This document shows positions 16,590 through 25,595 of a stretch of DNA of 64,000 nt, in pieces. The translations under genes and the position numbers were made by a program. Within the stretch, counting starts at the first letter, position 1. Every line of letters begins with the position of its first letter. The stretch lies in NCBI GenBank assembly GCA_019550975.1, contig SDWH01000003.1, forward strand, positions 175,421 to 239,420, given 5' to 3'. Origin of the DNA: Bacteroidales bacterium SW299 (GTDB lineage Bacteria > Bacteroidota > Bacteroidia > Bacteroidales > Bacteroidaceae). Below the pieces are notes generated by a model. It had not been told where the DNA came from, made no database searches, and was given only the letters and a program-made list of their open reading frames with translations.

Positions 16590-17429
16590 ATGTCAAGAGT
16601 TAATTTTGATACATTATTGGAGGCTGGTTGCCACTTCGGACATCTGAAAAGAAAGTGGAACCCTGCAATGGCTCCGTATATTTTTATGGAACGTAATGGA
16701 ATCCATATCATAGATCTGAATAAAACCGTTGCGAAAGTTGACGAAGCTGCCGAAGCTTTGAAGCAGATCGCGAAATCAGGAAAGAAAATCCTGTTTGTTG
16801 CTACTAAGAAACAAGCAAAGCAGATTGTTGCTGAGAAAGCAGCTTCTGTGAATATGCCTTATGTTATCGAACGTTGGCCGGGCGGTATGCTGACTAACTT
16901 CCCGACAATCCGTAAGGCTGTGAAGAAGATGGCTACTATCGACAAGCTGACTAACGATGGTACATATGCAAATCTGTCTAAGAGAGAAATTCTGCAGATT
17001 TCTCGCCAGCGTGCCAAATTGGAAAAGAATCTTGGTTCTATCGCTGATCTGACTCGTTTGCCGTCGGCTTTGTTCGTTGTTGACGTGATGAAGGAAAATA
17101 TCGCAGTTCGCGAAGCTAACCGTTTGGGCATTCCTGTATTTGCAATTGTGGATACAAACTCAAACCCTTCGAATGTTGATTATGTCATTCCGGCTAACGA
17201 CGATGCAACAAAGTCTATCGAAGTAATTCTGGACGCTTGCTGCGGTGCTATGGCTGAAGGCTTGGAAGAAAGAAAGGCTGAAAAGGTAGATATGGAAGCT
17301 GCCGGCGAAAATGCACAGAAAGGTGGCAAGAAGAAAGCCGTTAAAGCTCGTATGGACAAGGCTGAAGAAGATGCCATCAATGCATCTAAGGCTGCTGCTT
17401 TCATGACTAAGGAAGACGAAGAAGCTTAA
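16590..17429 (+). CDS. rpsB: 30S ribosomal protein S2
   Basis: The 279-residue S2 starts MSRVNFDTLLEAGCHFGHLK. It contains the conserved segments KKILFVATKKQAKQIV and RWPGGMLTNFPTI. After about residue 230 an Ala/Lys-rich tail extends the protein (GKKKAVKARMDKAEEDAINA), as in other Bacteroidetes S2. It is followed by tsf, the common S2-EF-Ts pairing, but a large hairpin separates the two genes. Confidence 0.97.
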   Translation: MSRVNFDTLLEAGCHFGHLKRKWNPAMAPYIFMERNGIHIIDLNKTVAKVDEAAEALKQIAKSGKKILFVATKKQAKQIVAEKAASVNMPYVIERWPGGMLTNFPTIRKAVKKMATIDKLTNDGTYANLSKREILQISRQRAKLEKNLGSIADLTRLPSALFVVDVMKENIAVREANRLGIPVFAIVDTNSNPSNVDYVIPANDDATKSIEVILDACCGAMAEGLEERKAEKVDMEAAGENAQKGGKKKAVKARMDKAEEDAINASKAAAFMTKEDEEA

Positions 17430-17435
17430 TATTTT

Positions 17436-17532
17436 CAAGGAGCTAAAGGAGTCGGACAGAAAGGATGTAGAAGATGGTTTGCTGTCATCTTCCTCCTGGT
17501 TCGGTATGACTTCTTTAACTCCTTGTTTTTTT
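17436..17532 (+). terminator. Large nested hairpin with T7 tract between rpsB and tsf
   Basis: AAGGAG-TAAAG-AGTC (17437-17453) pairs with GACTTCTTTAACTCCTT (about 17508-17524). A second stem inside it, GAAGATG/CATCTTC, is near 17470-17492. Seven T follow (17526-17532). The shape is that of an intrinsic terminator, or of an attenuator that sets the rpsB:tsf ratio, since no separate tsf promoter is visible. Confidence 0.6.
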
Positions 17533-17568
17533 GATAATTCATTAATTAACTAATAAACCCGATTGATT

Positions 17569-18561
17569 ATGGCTGTAAGTATGGCTGAGATTACCAAGCT
17601 TCGTAAAATGACGGGAGCTGGTATGATGGACTGCAAAAACGCTTTGACAGAAGCTGAAGGCGATTTTGACAAAGCTATGGAAATTATTCGTAAAAAAGGA
17701 CAGGCTGTAGCTGCAAAACGTTCTGACCGTGAAACTTCAGAAGGTTGTGTGCTTGCTAAGTCTACAGGCGATTATGCTGCAATGATTGCTCTGAAATGTG
17801 AAACAGATTTCGTTGCTAAGAATGCAGACTTCGTTGCATTGACTCAAGCCATCCTTGATGCTGCAATAGCTAATAAATGCAAGACATTGGACGAAGTGAA
17901 AGCTTTGCCGATGGGTAACGGTACGGTAGCAGATGCTGTGATCGAACGTAGTGGTGTAACTGGAGAAAAGACTGAACTGGACGGCTATAGCTTCGTTTCG
18001 GGAGCTTGCACAGCTGTTTATAACCACATGAACAAGAATCAGCTTTGCACACTGGTGGCTTTCAACAAGCCTTGCAGCGAAAGTGTAGCTCACGAAATCT
18101 GCATGCAGATTGCTGCTATGAATCCGATTGCCATTGACGAAGCCGGTGTTCCTGAAGCTGTGAAACAGGAAGAAATCAAGGTTGCCATCGAAAAGACTAA
18201 AGCTGAACAGGTGCAGAAGGCTGTAGATGCCGCTTTGAAGAAAGCAGGCATTAATCCTGCTCACGTAGACAGCGAAGAGCACATGGAAAGCAACATGGCT
18301 AAGGGATGGATTACTGCTGAAGATGTTGCTAAGGCAAAAGAAATCAAGGCTTCTGTTGCTGCCGAGAAAGCTGCAAACCTGCCTGAAGCTATGATTGAGA
18401 ATATTGCAAAAGGCCGTTTGGGTAAATTCCTGAAAGAAGTCTGCCTGTTGAAGCAGGAAAGCATCATGGATCCGAAAAAGACGGTTGCGGATGCATTGAA
18501 GGCTGCTGATCCGGAATTGGCAGTCGTTGACTTCAAGCGCTTCACTTTGCGTGCCGAATAA
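17569..18561 (+). CDS. tsf: Translation elongation factor Ts
   Basis: The 330-residue factor exchanges GDP for GTP on EF-Tu. I start it at ATG 17569 (MAVSMAEITKLRKMTGAGMM); the upstream TTG 17563 is unlikely. The N-terminal UBA-like domain contains the family signature LRKMTGAGMMDCKNAL. The core follows with ALKCETDFVAKNADF. The C-terminal part has LRAE at its end. The length is typical for Bacteroidetes. It lies downstream of rpsB behind the hairpin at 17436-17532. Confidence 0.97.
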   Translation: MAVSMAEITKLRKMTGAGMMDCKNALTEAEGDFDKAMEIIRKKGQAVAAKRSDRETSEGCVLAKSTGDYAAMIALKCETDFVAKNADFVALTQAILDAAIANKCKTLDEVKALPMGNGTVADAVIERSGVTGEKTELDGYSFVSGACTAVYNHMNKNQLCTLVAFNKPCSESVAHEICMQIAAMNPIAIDEAGVPEAVKQEEIKVAIEKTKAEQVQKAVDAALKKAGINPAHVDSEEHMESNMAKGWITAEDVAKAKEIKASVAAEKAANLPEAMIENIAKGRLGKFLKEVCLLKQESIMDPKKTVADALKAADPELAVVDFKRFTLRAE

Positions 18562-18585
18562 TTTGCCTTATATCAGGAAATAGAG

Positions 18586-18627
18586 AAATGTCATTCGAGC
18601 CAAACGGCTTGGATGACATTTTTTATT
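18586..18627 (+). terminator. Rho-independent terminator after tsf
   Basis: AAATGTCAT-CGAGCC (from 18586) pairs with GGCTTGGATGACATT (18606-18620) with a 4-nt loop. TTTTATTT follows. Confidence 0.85.
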
Positions 18628-18660
18628 TGTTAAATCTGCATTTCGACCGAGGATATTTTG

Positions 18661-18668
18661 TATTTTTG
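18661..18668 (+). promoter_or_regulatory. -7 box of gpmI
   Basis: TATTTTTG followed by C matches the Bacteroidetes -7 box, 47 bp before the start codon. Confidence 0.5.
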
Positions 18669-18714
18669 CTGTCGGAAAACATAAAGTGGATTTCAACTTT
18701 TAAACAAAATAATT

Positions 18715-20235
18715 ATGGCAAAGAAAGCACTATTAATGATTCTTGACGGATGGGGATGTGGTGACCACAAGAAAGATGATGTGATTTTCAATACCCCGAC
18801 TCCGTATTGGGACAGTCTGCTGGCTGAGTATCCTCATTCTCAGTTGCAGGCAAGCGGTGAAAATGTCGGATTGCCTGACGGACAGATGGGCAACTCGGAA
18901 GTAGGTCACTTGAATATCGGTGCAGGACGTATCGTATATCAGGACTTGGTTAAAATCAACCGTGCGTGCGCTGACGGCAGCATTCTGAAAAATAAAGAAG
19001 TGGTTTCTGCTTTCACTTATGCAAAAGAGCATAACAAGAATATTCATTTCATGGGGTTGACTTCGAATGGCGGTGTCCACTCGTCATTGGTTCATCTCTT
19101 CAAACTGTGTGATATTGCGAAAGAATACGGTCTGGAAAACAATACATTCATCCATTGCTTTATGGACGGACGTGATACAGACCCGAAGAGCGGAAAGGGA
19201 TTTATCGAACAGTTGACTGCTCATTGCGCGCAATCTGCCGGACGAATTGCCTCTATCGTAGGGCGTTTTTATGCCATGGACCGCGACAAGCGCTGGAACC
19301 GTGTCAAGGAAGCATACGACTTGCTGGTTGAAGGCAAGGGAGAGCAGGCTGCAGATATGGTGCAGGCCATGCAGGAATCATACGATGAGGGCGTTACGGA
19401 CGAATTTATCAAACCGATCAATAACGCAAACTTTGACGGTACGATCAAGGAAGGCGACGCCGTTATTTTCTTCAACTACCGCAACGACCGTGCGAAAGAG
19501 CTGACTATCGTGCTTACGCAGCAGGATATGCCTGAAGAAGGCATGAAGACGATTCCGGGGTTGCAGTATTATTGCATGACTCCGTATGACGCTTCATTCA
19601 AAGGCGTGCATATCCTTTTCCCCAAAGAAAACGTTCAGGACACGCTGGGCGAGTATCTTTCAAAGAATGGAAAGACGCAGCTGCATATCGCTGAAACAGA
19701 AAAATATGCTCACGTTACATTCTTCTTCAATGGAGGGCGTGAAACTCCGTTTGACAATGAGGACCGCATTCTGGTTCCGAGTCCGAAGGTTGCCACCTAC
19801 GACCTGAAGCCGGAGATGAGCGCATACGAGGTGAAGGATAAACTTGTGGAAGCTATCAATACAAAGAAATATGATTTTATCGTTGTAAACTACGCCAACG
19901 GTGACATGGTAGGGCATACAGGTGTTTACGAGGCAATCGAGAAGGCGGTGACTGCAATCGACAATTGCGTGCGTGACACTGTAGAGGCTGCCAAGGCCAA
20001 TGATTACGAGGTAATTATCATTGCTGACCATGGGAATGCCGATCATGCGCTGAATGATGACGGCACTCCGAATACTGCGCATTCATTGAACCCTGTTCCG
20101 TTCGTATATGTGACAGCCAACAAGAATGCAAAGGTAGAAAACGGTGTCCTGGCTGATGTCGCTCCTTCTATTCTGCATATCATGGGAATGCCTCAGCCGG
20201 CAGACATGACGGGCAATGACCTGATAAAGGACTGA
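18715..20235 (+). CDS. gpmI: 2,3-bisphosphoglycerate-independent phosphoglycerate mutase
   Basis: The 506-residue metalloenzyme interconverts 3- and 2-phosphoglycerate in glycolysis. The alkaline-phosphatase-type core shows LLMILDGWG (Asp11) and the phosphorylated serine Ser61 in [15 protein letters not shown]. The metal site is seen in [12 protein letters not shown] and [10 protein letters not shown]. The transferase domain is inserted between the two halves ([17 protein letters not shown]). The gene stands alone, with its own -7 box and a shared convergent terminator. Confidence 0.96.
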   Translation: MAKKALLMILDGWGCGDHKKDDVIFNTPTPYWDSLLAEYPHSQLQASGENVGLPDGQMGNSEVGHLNIGAGRIVYQDLVKINRACADGSILKNKEVVSAFTYAKEHNKNIHFMGLTSNGGVHSSLVHLFKLCDIAKEYGLENNTFIHCFMDGRDTDPKSGKGFIEQLTAHCAQSAGRIASIVGRFYAMDRDKRWNRVKEAYDLLVEGKGEQAADMVQAMQESYDEGVTDEFIKPINNANFDGTIKEGDAVIFFNYRNDRAKELTIVLTQQDMPEEGMKTIPGLQYYCMTPYDASFKGVHILFPKENVQDTLGEYLSKNGKTQLHIAETEKYAHVTFFFNGGRETPFDNEDRILVPSPKVATYDLKPEMSAYEVKDKLVEAINTKKYDFIVVNYANGDMVGHTGVYEAIEKAVTAIDNCVRDTVEAAKANDYEVIIIADHGNADHALNDDGTPNTAHSLNPVPFVYVTANKNAKVENGVLADVAPSILHIMGMPQPADMTGNDLIKD

Positions 20236-20310
20236 TATTTCGTTTCTTGGGCAGAAGGCTGTATGACTGAAAGCCGGATGCCTCGGGACAAGATATTATA
20301 TTAAACTGCG

Positions 20311-20359
20311 AAGCGAATCCGACAAGTTGAACAAAAAACTTTTAGGATTCGCTTTTTTT
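20311..20359. terminator. Terminator between convergent gpmI and DUF4249 gene
   Basis: AAGCGAATCC (20311-20320) pairs with GGATTCGCTT (20345-20354) and is followed by TTTTTA. It serves gpmI and overlaps the last codon of the converging minus-strand gene. Confidence 0.8.
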
Positions 20360-21224
20360 ATCTGATGCTGTCCGCAATTGTTACGCGGCGTATCACTTTT
20401 CCGTATCCGCACCATATGCCTTTTCCTCCCTGAATGTTTGTGCTCAGGTTGGTGGAGCTGGGGAAAATCGGATTCTTTCCGTTGATGATTTCATTTTCGT
20501 AGCCGCTCCAGAACTCGAATCCCTCTTCGGGCAACTGGGTGAGCTTGACGTTGACCGTATCGTTGAGCGAAAAGAAAGGAGTGTACTTTCCTATATGCGA
20601 ATGCCTCATGGCTCTGTTTGCCCGGACGCTTCCCGTATTGTCTTCCAGCACATTGTCTGCAAAGGTTCCCATAAAAGCCGGATAAAAACGTGTGTCTTCA
20701 GGAATGACCTGAGTGAATATCTTGTAATAGTTTTGCTGGAGCGGGTCATCATGGAATTTCAGCTCAATCTGATAAAGCGTGTCGCTGTCCGTGCACTTGC
20801 TCACTGTCAGCTTCTCAATCGGGGTGACGGGAGGGATTGTCGTGCTGGCCGTAAGCACACGCCCGGAATATTCTACTTTCAGCCGGTAAGTTTTTCCTGT
20901 TTCTCCTTTGATGCGGCTTCCTCTGTAGATAAAAGGAGGCATATAGTTCTTGTCTACTCTTCCTGTCAGCACTTCTTCTGTTTGGCCGTCGCTGACCGTT
21001 ACCTTTGCCCAGCGGATGGCAATGTCAGAGATGGAAGTTCCGGCTGTGTCCATATCCATAGTCAATGCTTGCGTCAGACAGACATTGGCCACTCCGCCGT
21101 TTTCAATCCATCCCTCTACTACGATCTGAGGTTCAAAATCAATGCTTCCGAAGTCGAACTCGGGCGTACATCCGCAGAGAGCTGACAGCACAAGTGGAAG
21201 ACTTTTAAGGCTTATCTTTTTCAT
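20358..21224 (-). CDS. DUF4249 lipoprotein
   Basis: I take the start as ATG 21224 (MKKISLKSLPL, 288 residues), because it follows the receptor stop at 21226 directly. The signal peptide ends in a lipobox-like LCGC, so the protein should be lipid-anchored. The core EFDFGSIDFEPQIVVEGWIE and the later tandem Ig-like beta segments resemble DUF4249, a family encoded next to TonB-dependent receptors in Bacteroidetes. It is likely a surface partner of the barrel encoded upstream. The ligand is unknown. Confidence 0.75.
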   Translation of the reverse strand: MKKISLKSLPLVLSALCGCTPEFDFGSIDFEPQIVVEGWIENGGVANVCLTQALTMDMDTAGTSISDIAIRWAKVTVSDGQTEEVLTGRVDKNYMPPFIYRGSRIKGETGKTYRLKVEYSGRVLTASTTIPPVTPIEKLTVSKCTDSDTLYQIELKFHDDPLQQNYYKIFTQVIPEDTRFYPAFMGTFADNVLEDNTGSVRANRAMRHSHIGKYTPFFSLNDTVNVKLTQLPEEGFEFWSGYENEIINGKNPIFPSSTNLSTNIQGGKGIWCGYGKVIRRVTIADSIR

Positions 21225-21225
21225 G

Positions 21226-22989
21226 CTAAAACTTGAATGAATAACTGATTGAGGGGACAAACGAATACAGGCTCTGGCCTTTGGGCGAGATGCGCACTTT
21301 TCCTTTTTCCCTGTCTGCCTCGATTCCGACTGACAGGTATATCGGGTTCTCCCGGCCGTAAGCGTTGTAAAGCGAGATATTGATCATGCTCTCTCTTCTG
21401 GAGTTCCGCTTGAACCAATAGCTGGCCGACAGGTCCATGCGGTGATAGGCCGGCATCCGCGCCCCGTTGTGAGGCCCATATTCATTGATGGCATTTTCTT
21501 CTATCAGATAAAGCGCGGCAGGCATCGTGAACGCGCTTCCGGTTGCGTAAACGAATATGCCGGAGAGTTCCCACCGCTCGTTCAGTTTGTAGTTGGTCAC
21601 TACGGAGAGGTTGTGCCTCCGGTCGTTCTTTGCGGGAAATGTTTTCCCTCCGTTTATGTCGGGAAATTTCCGGGTGGATCGTCCCAATGTATAGCTGACC
21701 CATCCGTTGAGCCTTCCCGTATGCTTCTGGAGCATGAATTCTATGCCGTAGCTATGCCCGTCGCCCATATTGAGGTGCTCGTCGATCTGATAAGACTGGT
21801 TTACCATGTCAAGCATTTCTCCGTTGAACTCAAACTGATTGTACAGCCTTTTGAAATATCCCTCCACGCTGAATTCATAGTCACGTCCGTTTATCGCATG
21901 GAAATATCCTAAGGACAGGCTATGGGCTTTCTGTGCCGGTATATTCTTGGAGGCTGGCAACCAGAAGTCCGTGGGAAATCCGATGCCCGACACAACGATC
22001 TGATTCATGTACTGGCGCTGTAAAGTGTAGGAGAACATGATTTTCCGGTCGTTTTTCCATTCGTATTCCAAAGACACGCGCGGCTCAATCCCATGGTAGG
22101 GAGCATGCCTCGGCTGGATAGAGCCGCTGTACCTCAGTCCCAGCCGGGCACTGATCTGTGGTGACAGATGAAATGACCCTTGTGCATAGATGCCATATTC
22201 ATGAGTTTGTATTTTCTCTGCGGACTGGCTCAATGCGGAGCTGAACAGATCCTGTGTTTCGGGATATTGCGGGCGGACGGAATGCCGGACATAATCCGCT
22301 CCTGCCGTCCAGTAACATCGCCCTGTCCGGAAGTGATATTTCCCTTTATAACCGAAATCCTGTATGCGTGACGGAAAGCGGATCTGGCTTCCGGCAAAGT
22401 TTACGTCAATAAGATTATCGTAATACGAATAATAGGCCGTATGAGCCATGCGGCTGGAAGCGGACAATTGCTGCGTCCATTGCAGGGATACAGCTGCATT
22501 TTTCCATGAAATTCCTCCGTTGGCCTGATAATAATATTCTTTGATGGAAAAATCGTCCATTCCGAAAAATGCATTCACCAGCATGTCGCTTTTCTCGGTA
22601 GGCTTTGCCGTGTAGGTGAGGTTGTAGTCTTGAAAGCCATACTCGGGCTGGACGCTTTCTTCGTTCAGGTCAATCAGGCCCAGCAGCAGATTGACATAGG
22701 TGCCTCTGCCCGAAAGATACAGGCTGCTCTTGTCATTGACGGGAGTTTCCAGCGTAGCCTGCGAAGAGAGTATCCCTACGGTTCCGCTTACGGATGTACG
22801 CTCTGCCTGCTCCGACTTGCTTGACACACAGACTGTTCCCGACATGATGCTGTTGTCCCTTACCGCCGAAATTTCCACTGCGTCCAGCTCATAGACGGTG
22901 TCTTTGGGGAGATAGAGCGTATCAGAAGGCTGGGCCTTGAGCTGGCAGCAGGAAAAGAACAGCAAAAGTGCGAATACGGTTTTTGTCAT
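21226..22989 (-). CDS. TonB-dependent receptor-like outer membrane barrel with plug apparently missing
   Basis: The 587-residue protein has a signal peptide (about 1-20). It then has the start of a plug-type segment (ELDAVEISAVRDN, about 34-47) and, after only about 20 residues, the barrel entry common to this receptor group (GTVGILSSQATLE, SSLYLSGRGTYVN). It runs to a C-terminal Phe (SYSFKF), as outer membrane barrels do. Relatives with a DUF4249 partner normally carry a carboxypeptidase-like domain and a full plug of over 100 residues with a VRGG motif between these points; neither is present. The frame is intact, so this is a clean shortened form and not a frameshift. It is co-transcribed with the DUF4249 gene. 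Confidence 0.7.
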   Translation of the reverse strand: MTKTVFALLLFFSCCQLKAQPSDTLYLPKDTVYELDAVEISAVRDNSIMSGTVCVSSKSEQAERTSVSGTVGILSSQATLETPVNDKSSLYLSGRGTYVNLLLGLIDLNEESVQPEYGFQDYNLTYTAKPTEKSDMLVNAFFGMDDFSIKEYYYQANGGISWKNAAVSLQWTQQLSASSRMAHTAYYSYYDNLIDVNFAGSQIRFPSRIQDFGYKGKYHFRTGRCYWTAGADYVRHSVRPQYPETQDLFSSALSQSAEKIQTHEYGIYAQGSFHLSPQISARLGLRYSGSIQPRHAPYHGIEPRVSLEYEWKNDRKIMFSYTLQRQYMNQIVVSGIGFPTDFWLPASKNIPAQKAHSLSLGYFHAINGRDYEFSVEGYFKRLYNQFEFNGEMLDMVNQSYQIDEHLNMGDGHSYGIEFMLQKHTGRLNGWVSYTLGRSTRKFPDINGGKTFPAKNDRRHNLSVVTNYKLNERWELSGIFVYATGSAFTMPAALYLIEENAINEYGPHNGARMPAYHRMDLSASYWFKRNSRRESMINISLYNAYGRENPIYLSVGIEADREKGKVRISPKGQSLYSFVPSISYSFKF

Positions 22990-23016
22990 GAGATATCAGT
23001 CCAAACGTTTGCGAAC

Positions 23017-23050
23017 AAAAGGGATGCACCAAGCGGTCTTGATACATCCC
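23017..23050 (-). terminator. Terminator of the frameshifted lipoprotein gene
   Basis: On the minus strand GGGATGTATCAAG pairs with CTTGGTGCATCCC and is followed by TTTTG. Confidence 0.65.
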
Positions 23051-23080
23051 CGATAAAGTTTCGTATCTCCGGCGGGAGGT

Positions 23081-23903
23081 TCATCCCACCAGATACTGAA
23101 GATAGTCTTTGTATGCTTCGGTCAAATCTTCTGCGCTGTTGATCAGGTCATTGAAACTGATTTCATCGAAATAGCTTTCGATGCTGAATGACGATTCGTC
23201 GGACACGAATGTGATTATCGGTTCGACATCATAATAATTGTATTCAGGATTGTAGGTGTCCTCATACAGATAGCTCTGCATGCTCAGATTGGCGATGACA
23301 TTGTCGCCGTCTGTATAGTAAAGCTCTGCTGTGTTATATTTGTTATAGGTAGCTGCCACCTTGTCGTTATATTCCTGACTTTCTTGTTCTTCCCATGAAG
23401 GATACCGGTTGTCGAGATCTTCCAGCAAGTCAACGAAAGCATTTATGTTGGAGCATGAAGCTTTGATGATTGCCTGGTTGTTGATGTTGACTTCCGCGTT
23501 GGCTAGTTCCCATTATTATATGTATAGATTTTTGTGAACTGAGCAGCCGCATACACATCGCTTTTTGCATTGGCGAAACTCATCATTTCTCCCGGGTTGG
23601 ATCTGCGGCAAATGTTTGCCATCGTCTTTGCCAGATTCACTCCCGACTGGATTGCTTTGTCCCGCTCGATGTCCAGCCCGTCGTCTGCCAGCCTTGCGAA
23701 GTTGTCTATGGCGTTGAGCAGCTTTTCATGGTCTGCCGGGTTGATTTTTCCGAGCACTTCCAGTCCGATATTTTCCAGTTTTTCCTTATGTTCATCCGGG
23801 GTCAGATTGGTGCCTGAGCTTTGCTTGCCTTCATCGTCTGTACATGCTGTCAGGCAGAAAGATGCCATGCACAGGCAGATAAAAATGAAATACAGTTTTT
23901 CAT
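23081..23903 (-). pseudogene. Lipoprotein gene with two apparent single-base frameshifts
   Basis: Two open frames, 23868-23503 and 23428-23081, join into one protein. Near 23512 the upstream frame ends ...YTYNNGN-stop. One extra base there restores YTYNNWELANAEVNINNQ and connects without gap to FVDLLEDLDNRYPSWEEQE. At the 5' end ATG 23903 reads into a stop, but one more A in its A5 run would give MKKLYFIFICLCMASFCLTAC, a proper lipoprotein signal with lipobox LTAC. The rest is acidic and Tyr-rich and has no family I recognise. A promoter box (23933-23940) and a terminator remain. Two indels suggest a decayed gene; sequencing error or slippage is the alternative. Confidence 0.7.
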
Positions 23904-23932
23904 AATTTATTTTCTTTAATGGTTGTTATCTG

Positions 23933-23940
23933 CAAAGGTA
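23933..23940 (-). promoter_or_regulatory. -7 box of the frameshifted lipoprotein gene
   Basis: On the minus strand TACCTTTG followed by C matches the -7 consensus, about 30 bp before ATG 23903. Confidence 0.6.
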
Positions 23941-24040
23941 GCCCTTTGGGCCTGTATGCGGTTTGTGGATTCGTAAAATTTAGTGCTTCCTATTTCTTTT
24001 CTATTGTCTTATTGTCTGTGTTGCCGGGCAGTGCGGCTGT

Positions 24041-24080
24041 AAAAAAGAAAGAAGCCGCAAAGACTCATGTTCTTGCGGCT
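24041..24080 (-). terminator. Rho-independent terminator after rpmH
   Basis: On the minus strand AGCCGCAA pairs with TTGCGGCT around a 12-nt loop, followed by TCTTTCTTTTTT. Confidence 0.85.
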
Positions 24081-24105
24081 CCTGATGTAGCTTTAATAAA
24101 AGGAT

Positions 24106-24267
24106 TTAAGCTTTTACGCCATTGTATTCGTCAGAAACAGTCAGTTTCTTGCGGCCTTTAGCGCGGCGTGCTGCCAAAACTCGACGGCCGTTGGCGGTAG
24201 ACATTCTTTCACGGAATCCGTGTTTGTTCTTTCTCTTTCTGTTAGAGGGTTGGTAGGTTCTTTTCAT
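24106..24267 (-). CDS. rpmH: 50S ribosomal protein L34
   Basis: This 53-residue reading frame begins [19 protein letters not shown] and continues with [19 protein letters not shown]. That is the complete L34 signature of the large ribosomal subunit, with a short acidic tail (SDEYNGVKA) beyond the usual 44-46 residues. It has its own consensus promoter (24311-24341) and terminator. In many bacteria rpmH lies beside dnaA or rnpA. Here it stands alone next to efp, divergently transcribed. Confidence 0.96.
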   Translation of the reverse strand: MKRTYQPSNRKRKNKHGFRERMSTANGRRVLAARRAKGRKKLTVSDEYNGVKA

Positions 24268-24310
24268 CTTTCTATATATTATTATGTTATTATTCCATAC
24301 GTTCGGGCTG

Positions 24311-24341
24311 CAAAATTAGTGACTTTTTTTAAATAATCAAA
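24311..24341 (-). promoter_or_regulatory. Consensus promoter of rpmH
   Basis: On the minus strand TTTG (24341-24338), a 19-bp spacer and TAATTTTG (24318-24311) match the -33/-7 consensus. Confidence 0.8.
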
Positions 24342-24368
24342 GTGCTAAGTCTTTTTTACTGAAATCTT

Positions 24369-24400
24369 TTTGCGTTTTTTCTTGATTTAGATTAATTTTG
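24369..24400 (+). promoter_or_regulatory. Consensus promoter of efp
   Basis: TTTG (24369-24372), a 20-bp spacer and TAATTTTG (24393-24400). The efp and rpmH promoters are back to back, 28 bp apart. Confidence 0.75.
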
Positions 24401-24457
24401 CGCTCGAAATCAGATTCAGACGATTAACACAGTAAATAATATAAAAGATTTCTAGTT

Positions 24458-25024
24458 ATGATTAATGCTCAAGACATTAAAATCGGAACAGCTATCCGTA
24501 TGGACGGAAAGCTGTATTTCTGCATTGATTTTTTGCATGTAAAGCCGGGAAAGGGAAATACTTTCATGCGCACTAAGTTGAAAGATGTGGTTGACGGATA
24601 TGTATTGGAACGCCGTTTCAATATCGGTGAAAAGCTGGAAGATGTCCGTGTTGAACGCCGTCCTTACCAGTTCCTTTATAAGGAAGGTGAAGATTATATT
24701 TTCATGAATCAGGAAACATTTGAGCAGGTGCCCATCGCACATGACCAGATTGAAGGCGTTGACTTCCTGAAGGAAGAAATGGTGGTTGACGTGGTTTCTG
24801 ACGCTTCTACTGAAACGATTCTTTATGCAGAGCTTCCGGTGAAAGTTCAGCTGAAGGTTACATACACAGAGCCGGGCTTGAAGGGAGATACTGCAACAAA
24901 TACAACGAAGCCTGCTACGGTTGAAACCGGAGCTACCGTGCGTGTACCTCTGTTCATTAATACAGACGAAATGATTGAGGTGGATACTCGTGACGGTTCG
25001 TATGTGGGCCGTGTGAAAGCTTAA
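24458..25024 (+). CDS. efp: Translation elongation factor P
   Basis: The 188-residue protein is EF-P, which rescues ribosomes stalled at proline stretches. The three-domain beta fold is of full length. The tip loop that reaches the peptidyl-transferase centre is KPGKGNTF with Lys32 at the tip, so a lysine-type modification is possible, although no EpmA/EpmB gene is in this window. The C-terminal domain has TNTTKPATVETGATVRVPLF and ends in the usual DGSYVGRVKA. Confidence 0.96.
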   Translation: MINAQDIKIGTAIRMDGKLYFCIDFLHVKPGKGNTFMRTKLKDVVDGYVLERRFNIGEKLEDVRVERRPYQFLYKEGEDYIFMNQETFEQVPIAHDQIEGVDFLKEEMVVDVVSDASTETILYAELPVKVQLKVTYTEPGLKGDTATNTTKPATVETGATVRVPLFINTDEMIEVDTRDGSYVGRVKA

Positions 25025-25049
25025 AGGCAGATTCAAATGTCTTTCAAGG

Positions 25050-25080
25050 GAATGCCATCATCGGATGGCATTCTTTTTTT
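25050..25080 (+). terminator. Rho-independent terminator after efp
   Basis: GAATGCCATC (25050-25059) pairs perfectly with GATGGCATTC (25064-25073) around ATCG and is followed by seven T. Confidence 0.92.
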
Positions 25081-25104
25081 GTCTTTTTTTGTTCCGTCCG
25101 GGCA

Positions 25105-25139
25105 TAAAAAAACAGGCACTCCTTTTCAAGAGTGCCTGT
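25105..25139 (-). terminator. Rho-independent terminator after rpmE
   Basis: ACAGGCACTC (25112-25121) and GAGTGCCTGT (25130-25139) form a perfect 10-bp stem. On the minus strand it is followed by seven T (25111-25105). It lies 25 bp from the efp terminator. Confidence 0.9.
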
Positions 25140-25156
25140 TTTCTTAAAAGGTTTGC

Positions 25157-25411
25157 TTATTTTTTCTTGTGGTTTGCGTAGCGACTCATGAACTTGTCGA
25201 CACGTCCTGCAGTGTCTACCAGCTTAGCTTTACCTGTGTAGAACGGATGTGAAGTGCTTGAAATTTCCAGCTTGATCAGCGGATAAGTTTCGCCTTCAAA
25301 TTCAATAGTGTCTTTTGTGGCGCAAGTGGAGCGTGACAAGAACATGTCACCGTTTGACATGTCTTTAAATACTACCGGACGGTAGTTCTCAGGATGAATG
25401 CCTTTTTTCAT
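25157..25411 (-). CDS. rpmE: 50S ribosomal protein L31, type B
   Basis: The 84-residue protein from ATG 25411 begins [18 protein letters not shown] and contains [20 protein letters not shown], the L31 signature. It lacks the CxxC zinc pair of the zinc-binding type, so it is the zinc-independent (type B, RpmE2-like) form. The frame is open upstream of 25411, but that extension is not protein-like and would pass the -7 box at 25484-25491. Confidence 0.95.
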   Translation of the reverse strand: MKKGIHPENYRPVVFKDMSNGDMFLSRSTCATKDTIEFEGETYPLIKLEISSTSHPFYTGKAKLVDTAGRVDKFMSRYANHKKK

Positions 25412-25483
25412 TTTTGTATATGCTTTTATTGTTATTATTTCCTGGTAACACAAAAAACGTGTGCAATGGTCGTTTTCGGGTTG

Positions 25484-25491
25484 CAAAGATA
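25484..25491 (-). promoter_or_regulatory. -7 box of rpmE
   Basis: On the minus strand TATCTTTG followed by CAA fits the -7 consensus, 73 bp before the start codon. Confidence 0.6.
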
Positions 25492-25595
25492 CTGATTCTT
25501 TTTGATTTGGAAAAATTTGCAGCTCTTTTTTTGCTGTTCTCCCTGCAATATGTGACCGTTGTGCGTTTATTGCGCACGCTCCCTGCCGTTTGCTG

